Assembly: GCF_004379255.2 (NCBI RefSeq)
Contig: NC_056040.1
Span: 5,622,257 to 5,686,256 of the forward strand
DNA: 64,000 nucleotides
Direction of reading: 5' to 3'
Origin: Salvia splendens
Lineage: Eukaryota > Streptophyta > Magnoliopsida > Lamiales > Lamiaceae
The notes below the pieces were generated by a model. That model was not told where the DNA came from and did no database searches. It worked only from the letters and a program-made list of their open reading frames with translations. The stretch's first letter is position 1; the number at the start of each line of letters is the position of its first letter. The position numbers were made by a program, and so were the translations under genes. This document shows, piece by piece, positions 12,149-22,799 of this stretch.

Positions 12149-14029
12149 GGGTATCCACAATGGGACGCCGATGTTACGCCCGATGCGTGCCATCGTCCGC
12201 GGGCGCCATCATCCGCCCCATTGTGGGTGCCCGCCATCGTCTGCGCCCTACGCCCACACTCGATGCATCGTCTGCGGTTGAAGCGCGGACGATGGCCTAT
12301 CGTCCGCGCCATTGTGGGATTGGCGGACGATAGGCCATCGTCCGCGCCATCGGGCGTCCCATTACGGGATCGATGGACGATGCCACGCGTTTTTAATTTT
12401 TTTTTTCTATTTAAATTTCGTTTCTCATTCACTTGTTCATACGAACATCTCGCCTCTCTCGTTTCGCTCCTCTCTCACATTTCTACCTATCTCACATACC
12501 AAAATGAACAACGACAATGACACCACTAGTTCTAGCTCCTCAGAGTCGGGTAGTTCACACTCGGAGACCTCGGCAGCCTTAGATGCAGCCGTTGAAGAGG
12601 CCATGGCGGAATACTTACTTGAACTGCAGCGCGAGGAGGCGGCGGAGCAGATCCGCAGGCCTATTTGACGTCGGACGTCTGTCATACGCGACCACGCGGC
12701 AGCTCACCAACGTCTGGTTGAAGACTATTTTGGCGATCAACCACGGTGAGGACCGACTGTTTTCCGCCGGCGGTTTAGAATGCCGCGTTACCTATTTCTC
12801 AGCATTGTCCGGACGTTGTCGTCACGTGATGAATACTTCACGTATCGGGAAGACGGCATCGACAGACCCGGCCTTACACCGTTGCAAAAGTGCACGGCTG
12901 CACTCCGTCAGTTGGCATACGGCACCACGGTGGACATTTTCGACGAGTACCTCCACGTCGGGGAGACAACAGGCCGGGAGTGCTTGAAGAGATTTTGTAG
13001 GGGAGTTGTGGAGGCCTACGGCGACACATATTTGCGCAAGCCGACTGCCGCTGATTGCCTGGGCCTGATGAAGATGCACGAGACGGCGCACGACTTTCCT
13101 GGGATGCTAGGGAGCATCGATTGTATGCACTGGGAGTGGAAGAATTGTCCGACGGCGTGGAGAGACCAATTCACTAGTGGATACAAGGACAGCCACCCGA
13201 CTTTGATCCTCGAAGCCGTCGCTGACCATCGGCTCTGGATCTGGCATGCGTACTTCGGCGTAGCCGGGTTGAACAACGACATCAACGTCCTCAACTCCTC
13301 CACCCTCTTCGCCGAGCAATGCAACGGCAACGGCCTGGCCATCGAGTTCACTGCCAACAGGCGCCGATACCACATGGAGTACTACTTGGCCGATGGCATA
13401 TACCCACGGTGGCATGTTTTTCTGAAGACGATCAGCTGCCCAATGGGTGAGAAGAGTGTTTTATTTGCGCAAAAGCAGGAGTCGGCGCGGAAGGATGTCG
13501 AGGGGGCATTTGGTGTGCTCCGATCACGGTGGGCCGTTGTGAGAGGGTCGACTCGTCTTTGGTTCAAGGAAATCATCGTCGACGTCATGTATGCGTGCAT
13601 TATCATGCACAACATGATAGTCGAGCATGAAGGTGAGAGCATCACCGAGTGGAACGATGATGACGGTGCATCTAGCTCGTCCAGCACGGCGACCGAGCCC
13701 CCCGCTAGAGGATTGCCGTCGGGCTTCGATGAGGTTCTAGCTAGACAGGCCTCAATGCGCAACCAACAAGACCATGCGCAACTCATGAACGACATGATTG
13801 AAGAAGTGTGGGCCTGTAACCGCCGTCGTTGAGTTTGCGTATTTTTAAAAATTCGTATTGTAATGTATTAATTTTATATATGAAATGAAGTTTTTTCCCA
13901 ATTTTTTGTTATTTAAATATTCAAATAAAATAAAATGCATAGGGCGCCCCATTGCAGGTGGGGGTAGGTCCGGTAGGAGGATAAAACTGCTGACGTGGTG
14001 TGCCTTAGAGCTCCACATTGTGGATGCCC
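12149..14029 (+). mobile_element. Complete PIF/Harbinger element (TPase only), 1881 bp
   Basis: The termini are GGGTATCCACAATGGGACG at the left and the inverted GGGCATCCACAATGTGGAG at the right, flanked by TTA on both sides (12146-12148 and 14030-14032). The left sub-terminal 230 bp is GC-rich with many copies of CGGACGAT/ATCGTCCGC in both orientations, probably transposase-binding repeats. It encodes one protein, a transposase, and there is no room for a second ORF. Confidence 0.93.
12504..13832 (+). pseudogene. Harbinger transposase, full length but with two in-frame TGA codons
   Basis: From ATG 12504 to TGA 13832 one frame runs without any frameshift (442 codons) and is broken only by TGA at 12666-12668 and TGA at 12747-12749. 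The second sits where the related copy has Trp (NPVWGD), so it is a TGG-to-TGA change. The first falls within the Arg-rich RRSRTY region. Downstream 350 aa are open and carry the catalytic triad regions: GSIDCMHWEWKNCPTAWRD, NNDINVLNSSTLF and ARKDVEGAFGVLRSRW. The N-terminal half contains Ser-rich then HTH-like FRRRFRMPRYLFL sequence. It could in principle still make a truncated product from an internal ATG (12780). Confidence 0.88.
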
Positions 14030-14093
14030 TTAGGACTTACACCTGATAATTAATTTGAGGACAATGCCATGTAAAATTGGTATTTACTTATAA

Positions 14094-14660
14094 GGGCATC
14101 CGCAGTGGTGCGGATGCCCCGGCGGAATTCCCTGTGGAATTCCCACTGCCACGTCATAAGGACTTCCCACTGCTCTGCCACGTCATACGGAATTCCCTTT
14201 GCACAGTGGCGGAATTCTTGACGGAATTCCCACATAAAAAAATTCACAAATTCACAATTAACCAATTTCCGGAAGTAAAAAATTTACGGAATTAAAATTT
14301 CAACGCGAATACGGAGAAAACGAACACACGTTATTTTAAAAAAAACATACTTAATAAAAAAATACATAATTAATTTTAAAAAGTACATTATTTTTAGAGA
14401 ATGAGATACTCGTTAAAACAAGTGGCGCGAATGAAATGAAGTTCAACGGGATGTATTTATAGAAAATAAAAAAATGCAAAGACCGGAATTCCGTGACAGT
14501 CCACGCAATGGCAGACGTCAGGACGGAATTCCGCGCTGAATTTCGCGAAAGGCCGCTGACCTGAGACGTTCTCTTCCGAATTCCGTATCCGTGCGTGTGT
14601 GGCCTAATGGCGGACGTCCGCCACGGAATTCCGCGTCGAAGTCCGTCATTGCGGATGCTC
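14094..14660. mobile_element. Harbinger MITE, 567 bp
   Basis: The ends are GGGCATCCGCAGTGG and GTCATTGCGGATGCTC, which are inverted repeats, flanked by TAA (14091-14093 and 14661-14663). Non-coding. Rich in GGAATTCC/CGGAATTC motifs, which recur more than ten times and give it a patchy self-complementary structure. Confidence 0.9.
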
Positions 14661-14762
14661 TAAGTGTAATAATTTTGTTACCAAGATTTGGCAATGTACG
14701 TTACCAACACGCAAATTGGTCTTTAATTTTTGTTTTTCTTAGCTAATTGTGAAAAACTTTTT

Positions 14763-14932
14763 TTTGCTTGACCACATATGTTCTCAATCCCCTTTTGGTG
14801 GAATCCGGCTAATCATGTTAGATGGGTTTGCAGAGTAAGGCCAAATTTTTTTAAGCGGATGGCAGGGTTTGAACCGTGACCTCAAGGTCATCACAATTTT
14901 GCGGTGCCAACTATGGTACAATGTGTTGGTTG
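14763..14932 (-). mobile_element. tRNA-derived SINE, about 170 bp
   Basis: On the minus strand it starts with a tRNA-like head (CATAGTTGGCACC...ATTGTGATGACCTTGAGGTC) and has a clear pol III B box, GGTTCAAACCC (14865-14875). It ends in an A-rich tail (the T run at about 14758-14765). Flanks GTGAAAAACTTTTT (14749-14762) and GTGAAAGACTTTTT (14933-14946) form a likely target-site duplication with one mismatch. It is not a functional tRNA: the acceptor stem does not pair. Confidence 0.65.
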
Positions 14933-14946
14933 GTGAAAGACTTTTT

Positions 14947-15432
14947 AATTAAGTGATCTAGTACCTATCTAGGTCGACTATACGAGTCTCACGATTACAA
15001 AACTCAAAAATGAAATTATATTTTGCTTAAGTTATAGTAATTAATTATTAGCTAAAGAAAATAATTAAAATAATTAGTGACTTTAAAACTAACTAACTAA
15101 CTAATATAGCAATCAAGCCACAAAACACTCTTTTTAGATAAAAAAAATTTATCCTCGTTCATGAAAAATTCTTTTTTTTTTAAATTTGTATATTTTGTTG
15201 TAATTTTTTCTCACGAAATAATTTATTTTTTATTAATAATTATTTTAATTATTTTTTAACTTATAATTTTACTTTAATTAGAAAGGCAGATTGCATCCCC
15301 ACTTAATGGACTCATGATTCATTAACATAATGGACCCACTTTTAATACTCCTCCACGCAAACGATGTTCAGATATTGGACCCATCGTTAATTTTACAAGC
15401 AATTACGTCTAGGGGTGATCTTCTAATGCTTA
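14947..15432. other. AT-rich spacer
   Basis: No gene. About 15150-15290 has alternating A and T runs that can fold back (AATTATTTTAATTATTTT). I see no transposon ends before TTA 15430-15432. Confidence 0.4.
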
Positions 15433-17464
15433 GATCATCCACAACGCTGTCACTATACCGTCCTTTAACCGTACCTTAAATTACTATTCGCGGGCCTCAA
15501 TGTACTTTTTTACTCCATCCCTTAACTAAGGAACGGAACATGCAACCCTTCGTCCCTTAAATTACTATTCATTCAATTTCATTTTTTTATTTTATTTTTT
15601 CCCAACAAATTCAATTAATAAAAAACACACTTCATTAAAAATAAAATAACATTACAACATAAAATTAGTAAAAAATATAAAAAAAACATAATTAAAAATC
15701 CTAAAAAAATTACAAAATGCATAATTTAATTTCATCTGCCAAAGTTTGTCCAAATGTGCTCCATTAGATCATCTTGGAGTTGGGCGTGGGCGGAAGAGTC
15801 ATGTGTCCTTGCTCGAATAGACAACCGTTCTTGTATAGACGGATGCACTTCACTTCGAGGCGGACTACTGCCGGTTGAACTTCCCGGGGTCGAACCAATT
15901 TCCCGCCTCGGGTCCTTCGTCTTGGACAATCATGTTATGCAAGATTATGCACGTATACATGATGTCGACCATGCTCTCCATGAACCACGTACGAGCCGGG
16001 GCTTTGATAATGTTGAAGCGCGCTTGGAGAACCCCGAACGCCCGCTCCACATCCTTCCGAGCAGCCTCCTGCTTCTGCGCAAAAAGCGTCTGCTTTGCGT
16101 TCACATGCCTAGCGCACGTCTTCACGAAGGTTGGCCACTTCGGGTAGATGCCGTCGGCAAGATAGTACCCCATTTTATAGCGTCGGTTGTTAGCGGTGAA
16201 GTTGATGGCCGGTGCTTTACCATCCAAAACTTCGGCGAAGAGGTCGGATTGGCGGAGCACGTTTATGTCATTGTTCAAGCTGGGGACCCCGAAGTACGCA
16301 TGCCAGATCCATAGCTGGTAGTCGACAACGGCCTCGAGTATAACGGTGGGGTGGGTGCCTTTGTGGCCGCTCGTGTACGACCCCCTCCACGCCACCAGGC
16401 AATTCTTCCATTGCCAGTGCATGCAGTCGACGCTGCCAAGCATCCCGGGGAATCCATGCACTTCTTCGTGAAGGCGGAGCAGGAACTGGCAATCTGTCGT
16501 GCTTGGCTTCCGGAGAAATTCGTCGGTGAAGGCTGCTCGGACGCCTTTGCAGAATTGGAGCAAGCACATTCTCCCAGTGCTGTCTCCAATGTGGAGGTAT
16601 TCGTCGAACACATCCGTCGTTTGTCCAGTCGCAAGTTGACGGATTGCTGCAGTATATTTCTGCAGCGTCGTGTGGTTAGGACGGCCGACGGCGTCGAACC
16701 TTTCTTGGAAGAACTCTTCCCGGGCCGCCAATGTATTTGCGATGTGGAGAAATAGCGGTCGCCGCATGCGGAAACGGCGACGGAAGTAGGTATCTCCCCA
16801 CACCGGGTTATCGCAGAAGCAGTCGCGGACTAACCTTGTGGCGGCTTCCTCCCGGTTACGATGGATGTAAGTCCGGGAGCGTCTTTGGGGCGGCGCAGCT
16901 TCCTCCGCTTTCCGACGTCGATCTTCTTCAAGCGATTCTTCCATTATTCGACACATTTGCTCATACGAATCCAGGGGGTCGATTAAATTTGAGGGAATAA
17001 TAAAAGAGAGATGATTTGAGATGAAAATTGGAGAGGAAATGGAGATGATTTGAGAAGAATAGATGTGTAGGTGTGTGTAATGAGGATGAATTAGGAGTAT
17101 TTATAGAGTAAAAATTAAAAAATAAATAAAAAAAATTGGAAACGACTATAAAAACGCTAACATTACCGTTTGCCATTTTTTTAATTTTTTAATTTTAATT
17201 CGAATTTTTTTAAAAAAATGATTTATTGCGTCAGCGTGACGAATCCCACTCACGGGCCGACGAGTGGGCGTCACGCATGTCCTGGGAGCGCGCCACGTCG
17301 CGGGAGAGCGTGGCGAGCCGTCCCGTGCCGCGTCTCGGAGTGACGGAACGCGTGACGTGCTGGGGATGGGTTGGTGACGGGCCGGGACGCTGCAACGCGT
17401 CTCGTGCTTGTCTCGTCCCTCCGTAACGTGACTCGGGCCACTGGCGTAATGCGTTGCGGTGGCC
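15433..17464 (-). mobile_element. Complete PIF/Harbinger element (TPase only), 2032 bp
   Basis: The left end GATCATCCACAACGC and the inverted right end GGCCACCGCAACGC are imperfect terminal repeats, flanked by TTA on both sides (15430-15432 and 17465-17467). It is the same subfamily as the left-edge element. The right sub-terminal 240 bp (17222-17464) is GC-rich with repeated GCGTGACG-like motifs. One transposase gene lies on the minus strand. Confidence 0.9.
15732..16956 (-). pseudogene. Harbinger transposase with one C-terminal frameshift
   Basis: The main frame (16956 to about 15886) gives about 357 aa covering the whole DDE nuclease: an N-terminal RRRKAEEAAPPQRRSRTY segment, the HTH-like FRRRFRMRRPLFLHI, then GSVDCMHWQWKN (first D), NNDINVLRQSDLF (second D) and ARKDVERAFGVLQARF (E). 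Near 15886 the frame shifts. Compared with the left-edge copy, eight nucleotides (TGAAACCC) are missing after the FDP codons, so the native tail (STPGSS...LMEHIWTNFGR, 15732-15885) is in another frame. As the catalytic domain is whole, this is the least damaged transposase in the window. Confidence 0.9.
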
Positions 17465-17489
17465 TTATAACACCATAATCCAAAACTAA

Positions 17490-18060
17490 GACTAAATCTA
17501 CACCCTTAGTTTTGAAATGAATGGATGAGATTAAAGCTCATAAATTTCAATAAATAGTAGACAAAATATCAACAAAAGGGTAATATCGTCATTATGTTAT
17601 AATATGATAATTTTCGTGGGTTTTTTTATATTAACATAGTGTATTACAAATATCAACAATATGACATGAATATATCATCACAATTACAAGAAAATATCAA
17701 CGCACTTTATTGAGATTTTACATACACTATATTGAGATTTCTTTTTTGCATTTGTTGATAAACCTGCTTATCAACACGTATGAAAATTGAAATATAAATT
17801 ATCAAATTTCATCATCCGAACATCGTTGGAACATATGCAATTAAGATCTCGTTGGAATCCTTATAAAATTATCTTTAATTTGATATATTTTTTGCGATAA
17901 TATAATTTAAAGTTTTGAGATGATTTTAATAAGAGAGAATTTACATTAATACCCTTTAATTTTATTTAATAATTATTTAAATTTAAAATATATTCCACTT
18001 GGCCTTATATTCACCACTATATCTCCTAATCTAAGGATTAAAAATTGGTCTAAATTTTGG
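17490..18060 (-). repeat. Non-autonomous repeat copy A, inverted relative to 18500-19110
   Basis: The reverse complement of 17570-17900 aligns with 18690-18990, for example ATCAAATTAAAGATAATTT.ATAAGGATTC.A.GAGATCT followed by TGCATATG.TCC. The family is A/T-rich and rich in ATATCAACA motifs. The exact ends were not resolved and the class is unknown. Confidence 0.6.
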
Positions 18061-18313
18061 ATTATTAATTAGTTAGCTATTGATCTAGATCTTGTAATCA
18101 AATAATTAATTTATTCTAATTTTAGAATAAATTAGAGTTTTGATGTTTTACCACAATTATATTTTGCAGTCAAAGTATTAATTTATTCTAATTTCATAAT
18201 CAATTAAAGTTTTTATGTAACAAAACAATGATTAAAGAAATTTTATTCAAATCAACTAAAACAAGTATTAAAAATTTTATAAATTTATACTCCGCTACAA
18301 ATACTTGTTATTA

Positions 18314-18470
18314 GGGCATCCACAGTGGGGCGGACGATAGTCCGCCATTGTAGCCATGCAGACGATGGCACATCCATCGTCCGCGCCCTATGCTTCGTCC
18401 GCGGACGATAGAGCTTCGACCACGCATCGTCTGCGGTATCGTCTGCCCCACTGCGGGTCACGCGGACGAT
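18314..18470. mobile_element. Truncated Harbinger MITE
   Basis: Left terminus GGGCATCCACAGTGGGGCGG after TTA (18311-18313), followed by CGGACGAT/ATCGTCCGC motifs like those at 12180-12380, so it is related to the 12149 element. No matching right terminus or TTA is present, so the right end is lost near 18470. Confidence 0.65.
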
Positions 18471-18499
18471 GCAACTAGAGAGTGAGTTAGCAATTGATC

Positions 18500-19145
18500 A
18501 CTCCATACTAGGGGAGTGTTATATTCCTAACTCAATAATTAATTACTAACTACAATTAAATAATAGCCATTAGATATTCAAATCAAGGGTCTAGATCATC
18601 AGCCCCGGAATGTCAATACGATCAACAAAAAACATCAATAAAGGTATTAAGGGCAATTTACAACAAATTAGTTGTAACTAACTTTTGAAAAATATCTCAT
18701 AACTTTAAAACGCATTTAACTTTCTCGATTTAAATTATTTTTTCGCACAACAAATATCAAATTAAAGATAATTTCATAAGGATTCTAAGGAGATCTCACA
18801 TGCATATGCTCCGATGTCAAAATTTGAAAAAAAAATAGAAAATTTTCACTTTTTCGTACAGCTACAAATATCAACATATTATATAAAATATGTTAATATA
18901 ATACACATATAATGTCATTCTTAAAGCAATGTGTTGACATTCTCAAAGCATTGTGTTGATATTTTCAAAACACTATATTGACATTTTCATCTAAAATTCT
19001 AATTTGATAGTTTTTTTATCTTTTTCGATATAATTAATAAAAATAAAAAGTACACGTGGCAAATTTTAGACCACTAGATTTCTAAGATTCTATGGTCTTA
19101 AATTAGTTGTAATTAGCAACTAGAGAGTGAGTTAGCAATGGATCA
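18500..19145 (+). repeat. Non-autonomous repeat copy B, flanked by 31-bp direct repeats
   Basis: GCAACTAGAGAGTGAGTTAG plus 11 more bases occurs at about 18472-18502 and again at about 19113-19143 with one mismatch. Inside, the ends show weak inverted symmetry (CTAACTCA...TTACTAACTACAATTAA at the left against TTAGTTGTAATTAGCAAC...GAGTTAG at the right). No protein. Could be a MULE- or Helitron-like remnant; undecided. Confidence 0.55.
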
Positions 19146-19149
19146 CAAG

Positions 19150-19275
19150 CTATGTATAATTTGAATGTCATATTGTCAAATGTGAGATGCATCTTTAGAT
19201 TTGTTTTGAGTTCATTCAAATCGTGCCAAAATGATTTAAGTTGTGACTTAGTTTATACTGTCATCTCAATTAAAC
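19150..19275 (+). repeat. Left arm of an inverted repeat flanking the J-protein gene
   Basis: TATGTATAATTTGAATGtCAT...GAGATGCATCTTTAGAT...TTGAGTTCATT...GACtTAGTTT is matched in reverse complement at about 22440-22560. The arms lie about 3.2 kb apart and enclose the complete gene at 19974-22051. Confidence 0.7.
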
Positions 19276-19812
19276 ATGATGTCAAACTTATTCTGTTCCA
19301 ATTACATAAACAGAAAAAAGGTGTTTTTGGTGTGTTTTTTTTGCTGTTTTTGTCAGTTCACCAATTTTATTCACTTATCAATTTTCAGAAACTTATTTAC
19401 ATCATAATATTATTATTACTCATGACCAACCACTTTTTATTAAACTACGTGTCTCGCTCAAACAACTATTTTAACACAACGGATGGTGTATGATATAAAG
19501 GGGTTTTATAAAACAATCTACTGCCAATATTTTTTCCATATATTTATGAAATTGTACTAGACTTTTATTGTTGAATCGTTAAAATAATAATAATACTTTA
19601 TGATGGGCAGAAATTATTATTTATATCTTACATTGTTCTCCTCAACCCCAACAAGAGAAAGGAACTTGAAAATATGAATAAAAGCCAAAGAAAAAAATTG
19701 CCATTTCTATAAATACAATCACTGTACACATGGTACACAGTTCGACATCTACCTCTTCAAATCAGAAATCTGGTGCAGTTATACCACAAACAAAAGAATT
19801 CTTTACCACAAC

Positions 19813-19930
19813 TGTGTGTGTGTGTGTGTGTTTGTAGAGCCAACTGGATATTCCGACTGAACCAGGGTGAGCCATAGCAATCGCCCACTGGATATTTCAA
19901 CTGCACCAGGGCGAGCAATAGCATTCGCTA
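19813..19930. repeat. (TG)n microsatellite and a 45-50 bp tandem duplication
   Basis: A (GT)10-like run (19813-19833) precedes two similar units, CCAACTGGATATTCCGACTG.. and CCCACTGGATATTTCAACTG.., each continuing AACCAGGGTGAGC..TAGCAATCGC (about 19840-19930). They lie just 3' of the J-protein stop codon, probably in its 3' UTR. Confidence 0.75.
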
Positions 19931-19973
19931 ATCACAATTCTCAAATGCATTAGGACAAAAACACAATCCTAAC

Positions 19974-22051
19974 TTATAGACCCAGTTCCATTTTTAGTTT
20001 GGCCAGGGTTGCTTCAATCTCATATATATTGTCGTTGATGCTGCCGCCTCCTTTATTAGCCTCCTTCCGGCCAGCATTTGCAGCGCCCTTAGTTCCATAT
20101 GAATCAGGGCTCTTTGAAGAATTTTTGTCATTGTTTTCAACTACCTCTTCATCTGTAATGTTGAGCTCCTTCTCTAAGAACTCAACAAATTCTTCTCCAA
20201 TTTCCTGCCCAGATTGATAAATTAAATGGCTACAAACATTTAGAGGGAGTGAAGAAATCAGGGAAAATTAAATGTTGCTAATTAAGCATCTCACCGACAA
20301 CTCTTCCCACAAGCTCTTTGGCTTTCCTTGAGTATCAACAGTTGACTCCCAGTTGCGAAATTCTTCCTGAAGATCTCTGAAGAAGTCCCCTGCAGCAATA
20401 AGACAAATATCTGAAGCATTTGTAGAAAAATAAAAATTTAATAGCTAGAGAGGCAAATGCAAAGTGTTTAGGAAGATTTAACATTGAAAGTGAAGAAATT
20501 AGAGACCACGGTGATCTCGCAAGGAGGATACATCTACCTATTGTTATTTGGACATCCCTGAAAAGGTTACCTGCATCATCGAGGGTTACTATAAGAATAA
20601 ACAGAAAAAAAGGGGATTCAACTCCTCCACAAAGGCAATGCACTGCTGAACGAGGTCATAATTCATTTATAGATACCATAGCAGAAATAAAAACCATAGT
20701 AGCTTTAGGTAAAATATATGAACTCTTATGCAGCAGTTTTCACAATGATCTTGCAAGTTCAGAGGACAAATACTGTTCATTAGAGAAAGAAAAGACATGC
20801 ATTTACTAACAATTGAAATGCAATATCATAAATTGCACATTTGCTTTTCATGATACTTAAGCAGTATAGCTACAAGTTAAATGAGAAAACTCATCATATT
20901 GTGAACAAAAAACCATTAGTGTGAGTTATAATTATACTACAAGTGAAGGACTATACTGAGAGAGAGAGAACTGATGTGTATAAGTGCCTGCGCAATCCGT
21001 GATCAACTATGCTTCATTTACTGGGAAAACATGCTGACATCACAAAAGGGAAGTTACTATTACTCAAGATGTTTTATCCTAAAGTTGCAGATGCAAGAAC
21101 GTAAACAATTGACCTCCTAGTGATATTAGGATGGTATCATGCAACTTGATCTGCTGATCAGACTATAAAGTATTTTCCATTTAATGCAACAATTAGACTA
21201 CAAACAAAATGGATGGATTTTGAAGCAAGTCTTTTACCTAATCCATAGAATTCTTCTTTAGCTTCTCTACTCCTTGTCTGGTATCCTCCAGCTGAATAAG
21301 AATAATCAGATCCCAGCTTGCCAGAGTCATATTGACCTCTCGATTTTGAGGTCAGCAGTGTGTTATATGCATGCTTAATCCGCATGAATTTTTCTTGAGC
21401 ACCAGCCTGTAGGCAACATATAAACAATTGGATTAGTATGCTGATGATGCAGGAATACGAGATAATGCTGCTTTCATCCAACAAAAGTTAAGGTAAATCT
21501 TCAATTTCACGTCTATTTTATTATTCTGTCTCCTAACGAGGAACAGATTAGGGTTTCTTAAACATCAAACTCGAATTTTTTTTTATCAAAATCCTTATTT
21601 ATGCTCCCTTCAAACAATAAGCTTAATCGAATGCACAAACATTAAAACACCTTAATTTCACCAATCTCTAGAGATGATGAGAAAAAAAACAACAGCAGGA
21701 GAATCGTTAAACACATAAAGGTACCTCCTTGTTTACATCTGGATGATACTTAAGAGCAAGTTTCCGATAAGCCCTCTTTATATCTTTGGTAGAATCAGAA
21801 GGAGACACGCCCAGAACCTCGTAGGGAGACTCCCTCCCACTCGCTCTGATGGGGGAGCCTCTGTAATTTCCTATCTTCTTCCTCTTGAGGTGCTGGGTGT
21901 GACTGCACAGGAAGGCCTCCGGTGCGCGCGCAAGGTGTTCGACGTTATGCCCATGCCGAAAATTGGGAAGAAAAGGCGGAGATGTCGATCTGGGAAGGGG
22001 GTTTAAGCTGAGAATTGAGGGAGATGTGAGAGAATGAGCGAATCCATGCAT
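19974..22051 (-). CDS. Plastid-type J-domain (DnaJ) protein
   Basis: This is an Hsp70 co-chaperone. Four exons join in frame (22051-21725, 21406-21238, 20389-20295, 20204-19974) to give 273 aa. Residues 1 to about 70 are Ser/Pro/Arg-rich with few acids, like a chloroplast transit peptide. The J domain follows ([35 protein letters not shown]), with the essential HPD tripeptide, and helix IV lies in exon 2 ([20 protein letters not shown]). After it come an acidic/aromatic segment ([18 protein letters not shown]) and a tail with [21 protein letters not shown]. There is no Gly/Phe region or zinc finger, so it is a type III J protein. Plastid location is inferred from the leader. I do not recognise a specific named gene. 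Confidence 0.9.
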
Positions 22052-22439
22052 GTTCTTGAATTCATATGGGATCTTTTTGCCTGTGGATGAGGACTGAGGA
22101 GGACGTTCCTGGAAGTTAACGGTTGTAATTCATTCTTCCTAATTAAAAGATTTTGTTTTCAGCGAATTAAAAAAATCACAAATGAAATTCGATAAATGAT
22201 TTAATTTGAATAAATTCTTACCTTGGATAATATGGACCATTTGTAAACTGTAATTAGTATGAAGTCTCCGATCAATTTTTATCATCCAAATTATGTCATT
22301 ATGAATAAATTAATCCGATTTTTTGAAAGAAAGTAATCCACAGTAGTACTATGTTTTAAAACATGAATGCATATTTTAGGGATTGAGAGTGCAATTTGCA
22401 AATATTATTTCTCATATGGCTGGAGAGGACAACATAAAT

Positions 22440-22565
22440 AGATGAAAACTAGGTCAAAACAAAATAACTTTAACATGCATGAAATGAACTCAAAAAGACA
22501 TCTAAAGATGCATCTCATTCTCATACACGACAACATGGCATTCAAATTATACATATATATTTTAG
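22440..22565 (-). repeat. Right arm of the inverted repeat flanking the J-protein gene
   Basis: The reverse complement reads TATGTATAATTTGAATGCCAT...GAGATGCATCTTTAGATGTC...GAGTTCATT...GACCTAGTTTTCATC, matching 19150-19275. The rest of the 22052-22799 spacer shows no gene; the 3' UTR of TOC75 lies in its right part. Confidence 0.7.
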
Positions 22566-22799
22566 AATTCAAAAATATTGAAAGTGACATTACACTCAAG
22601 GAAAGAAACAAAGCCATCTCCGACAGCAGCTAAAGAACTAGATAGATACTAGGTTTAAATTCTTCAACATATTTCCATAGTTCAATAGCCACTTTATTAC
22701 CAATTGTAAAATGCAATCCACACCGATGAAAGAGCAACTAAATGTCGAGTCAGAATATGTCAAATCCTTATCTGGTTGAACGACGTGCGCAAAACTGGT

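Noticed and set aside
14860..14930. A tRNA gene
   Set aside because: Only the B box and part of the head match. The acceptor and D stems do not pair, so SINE is the better call.
15754..16314. 186-aa open frame on the plus strand
   Set aside because: It lies antisense to the transposase pseudogene and shows no motif; it is a shadow of GC-rich coding sequence.
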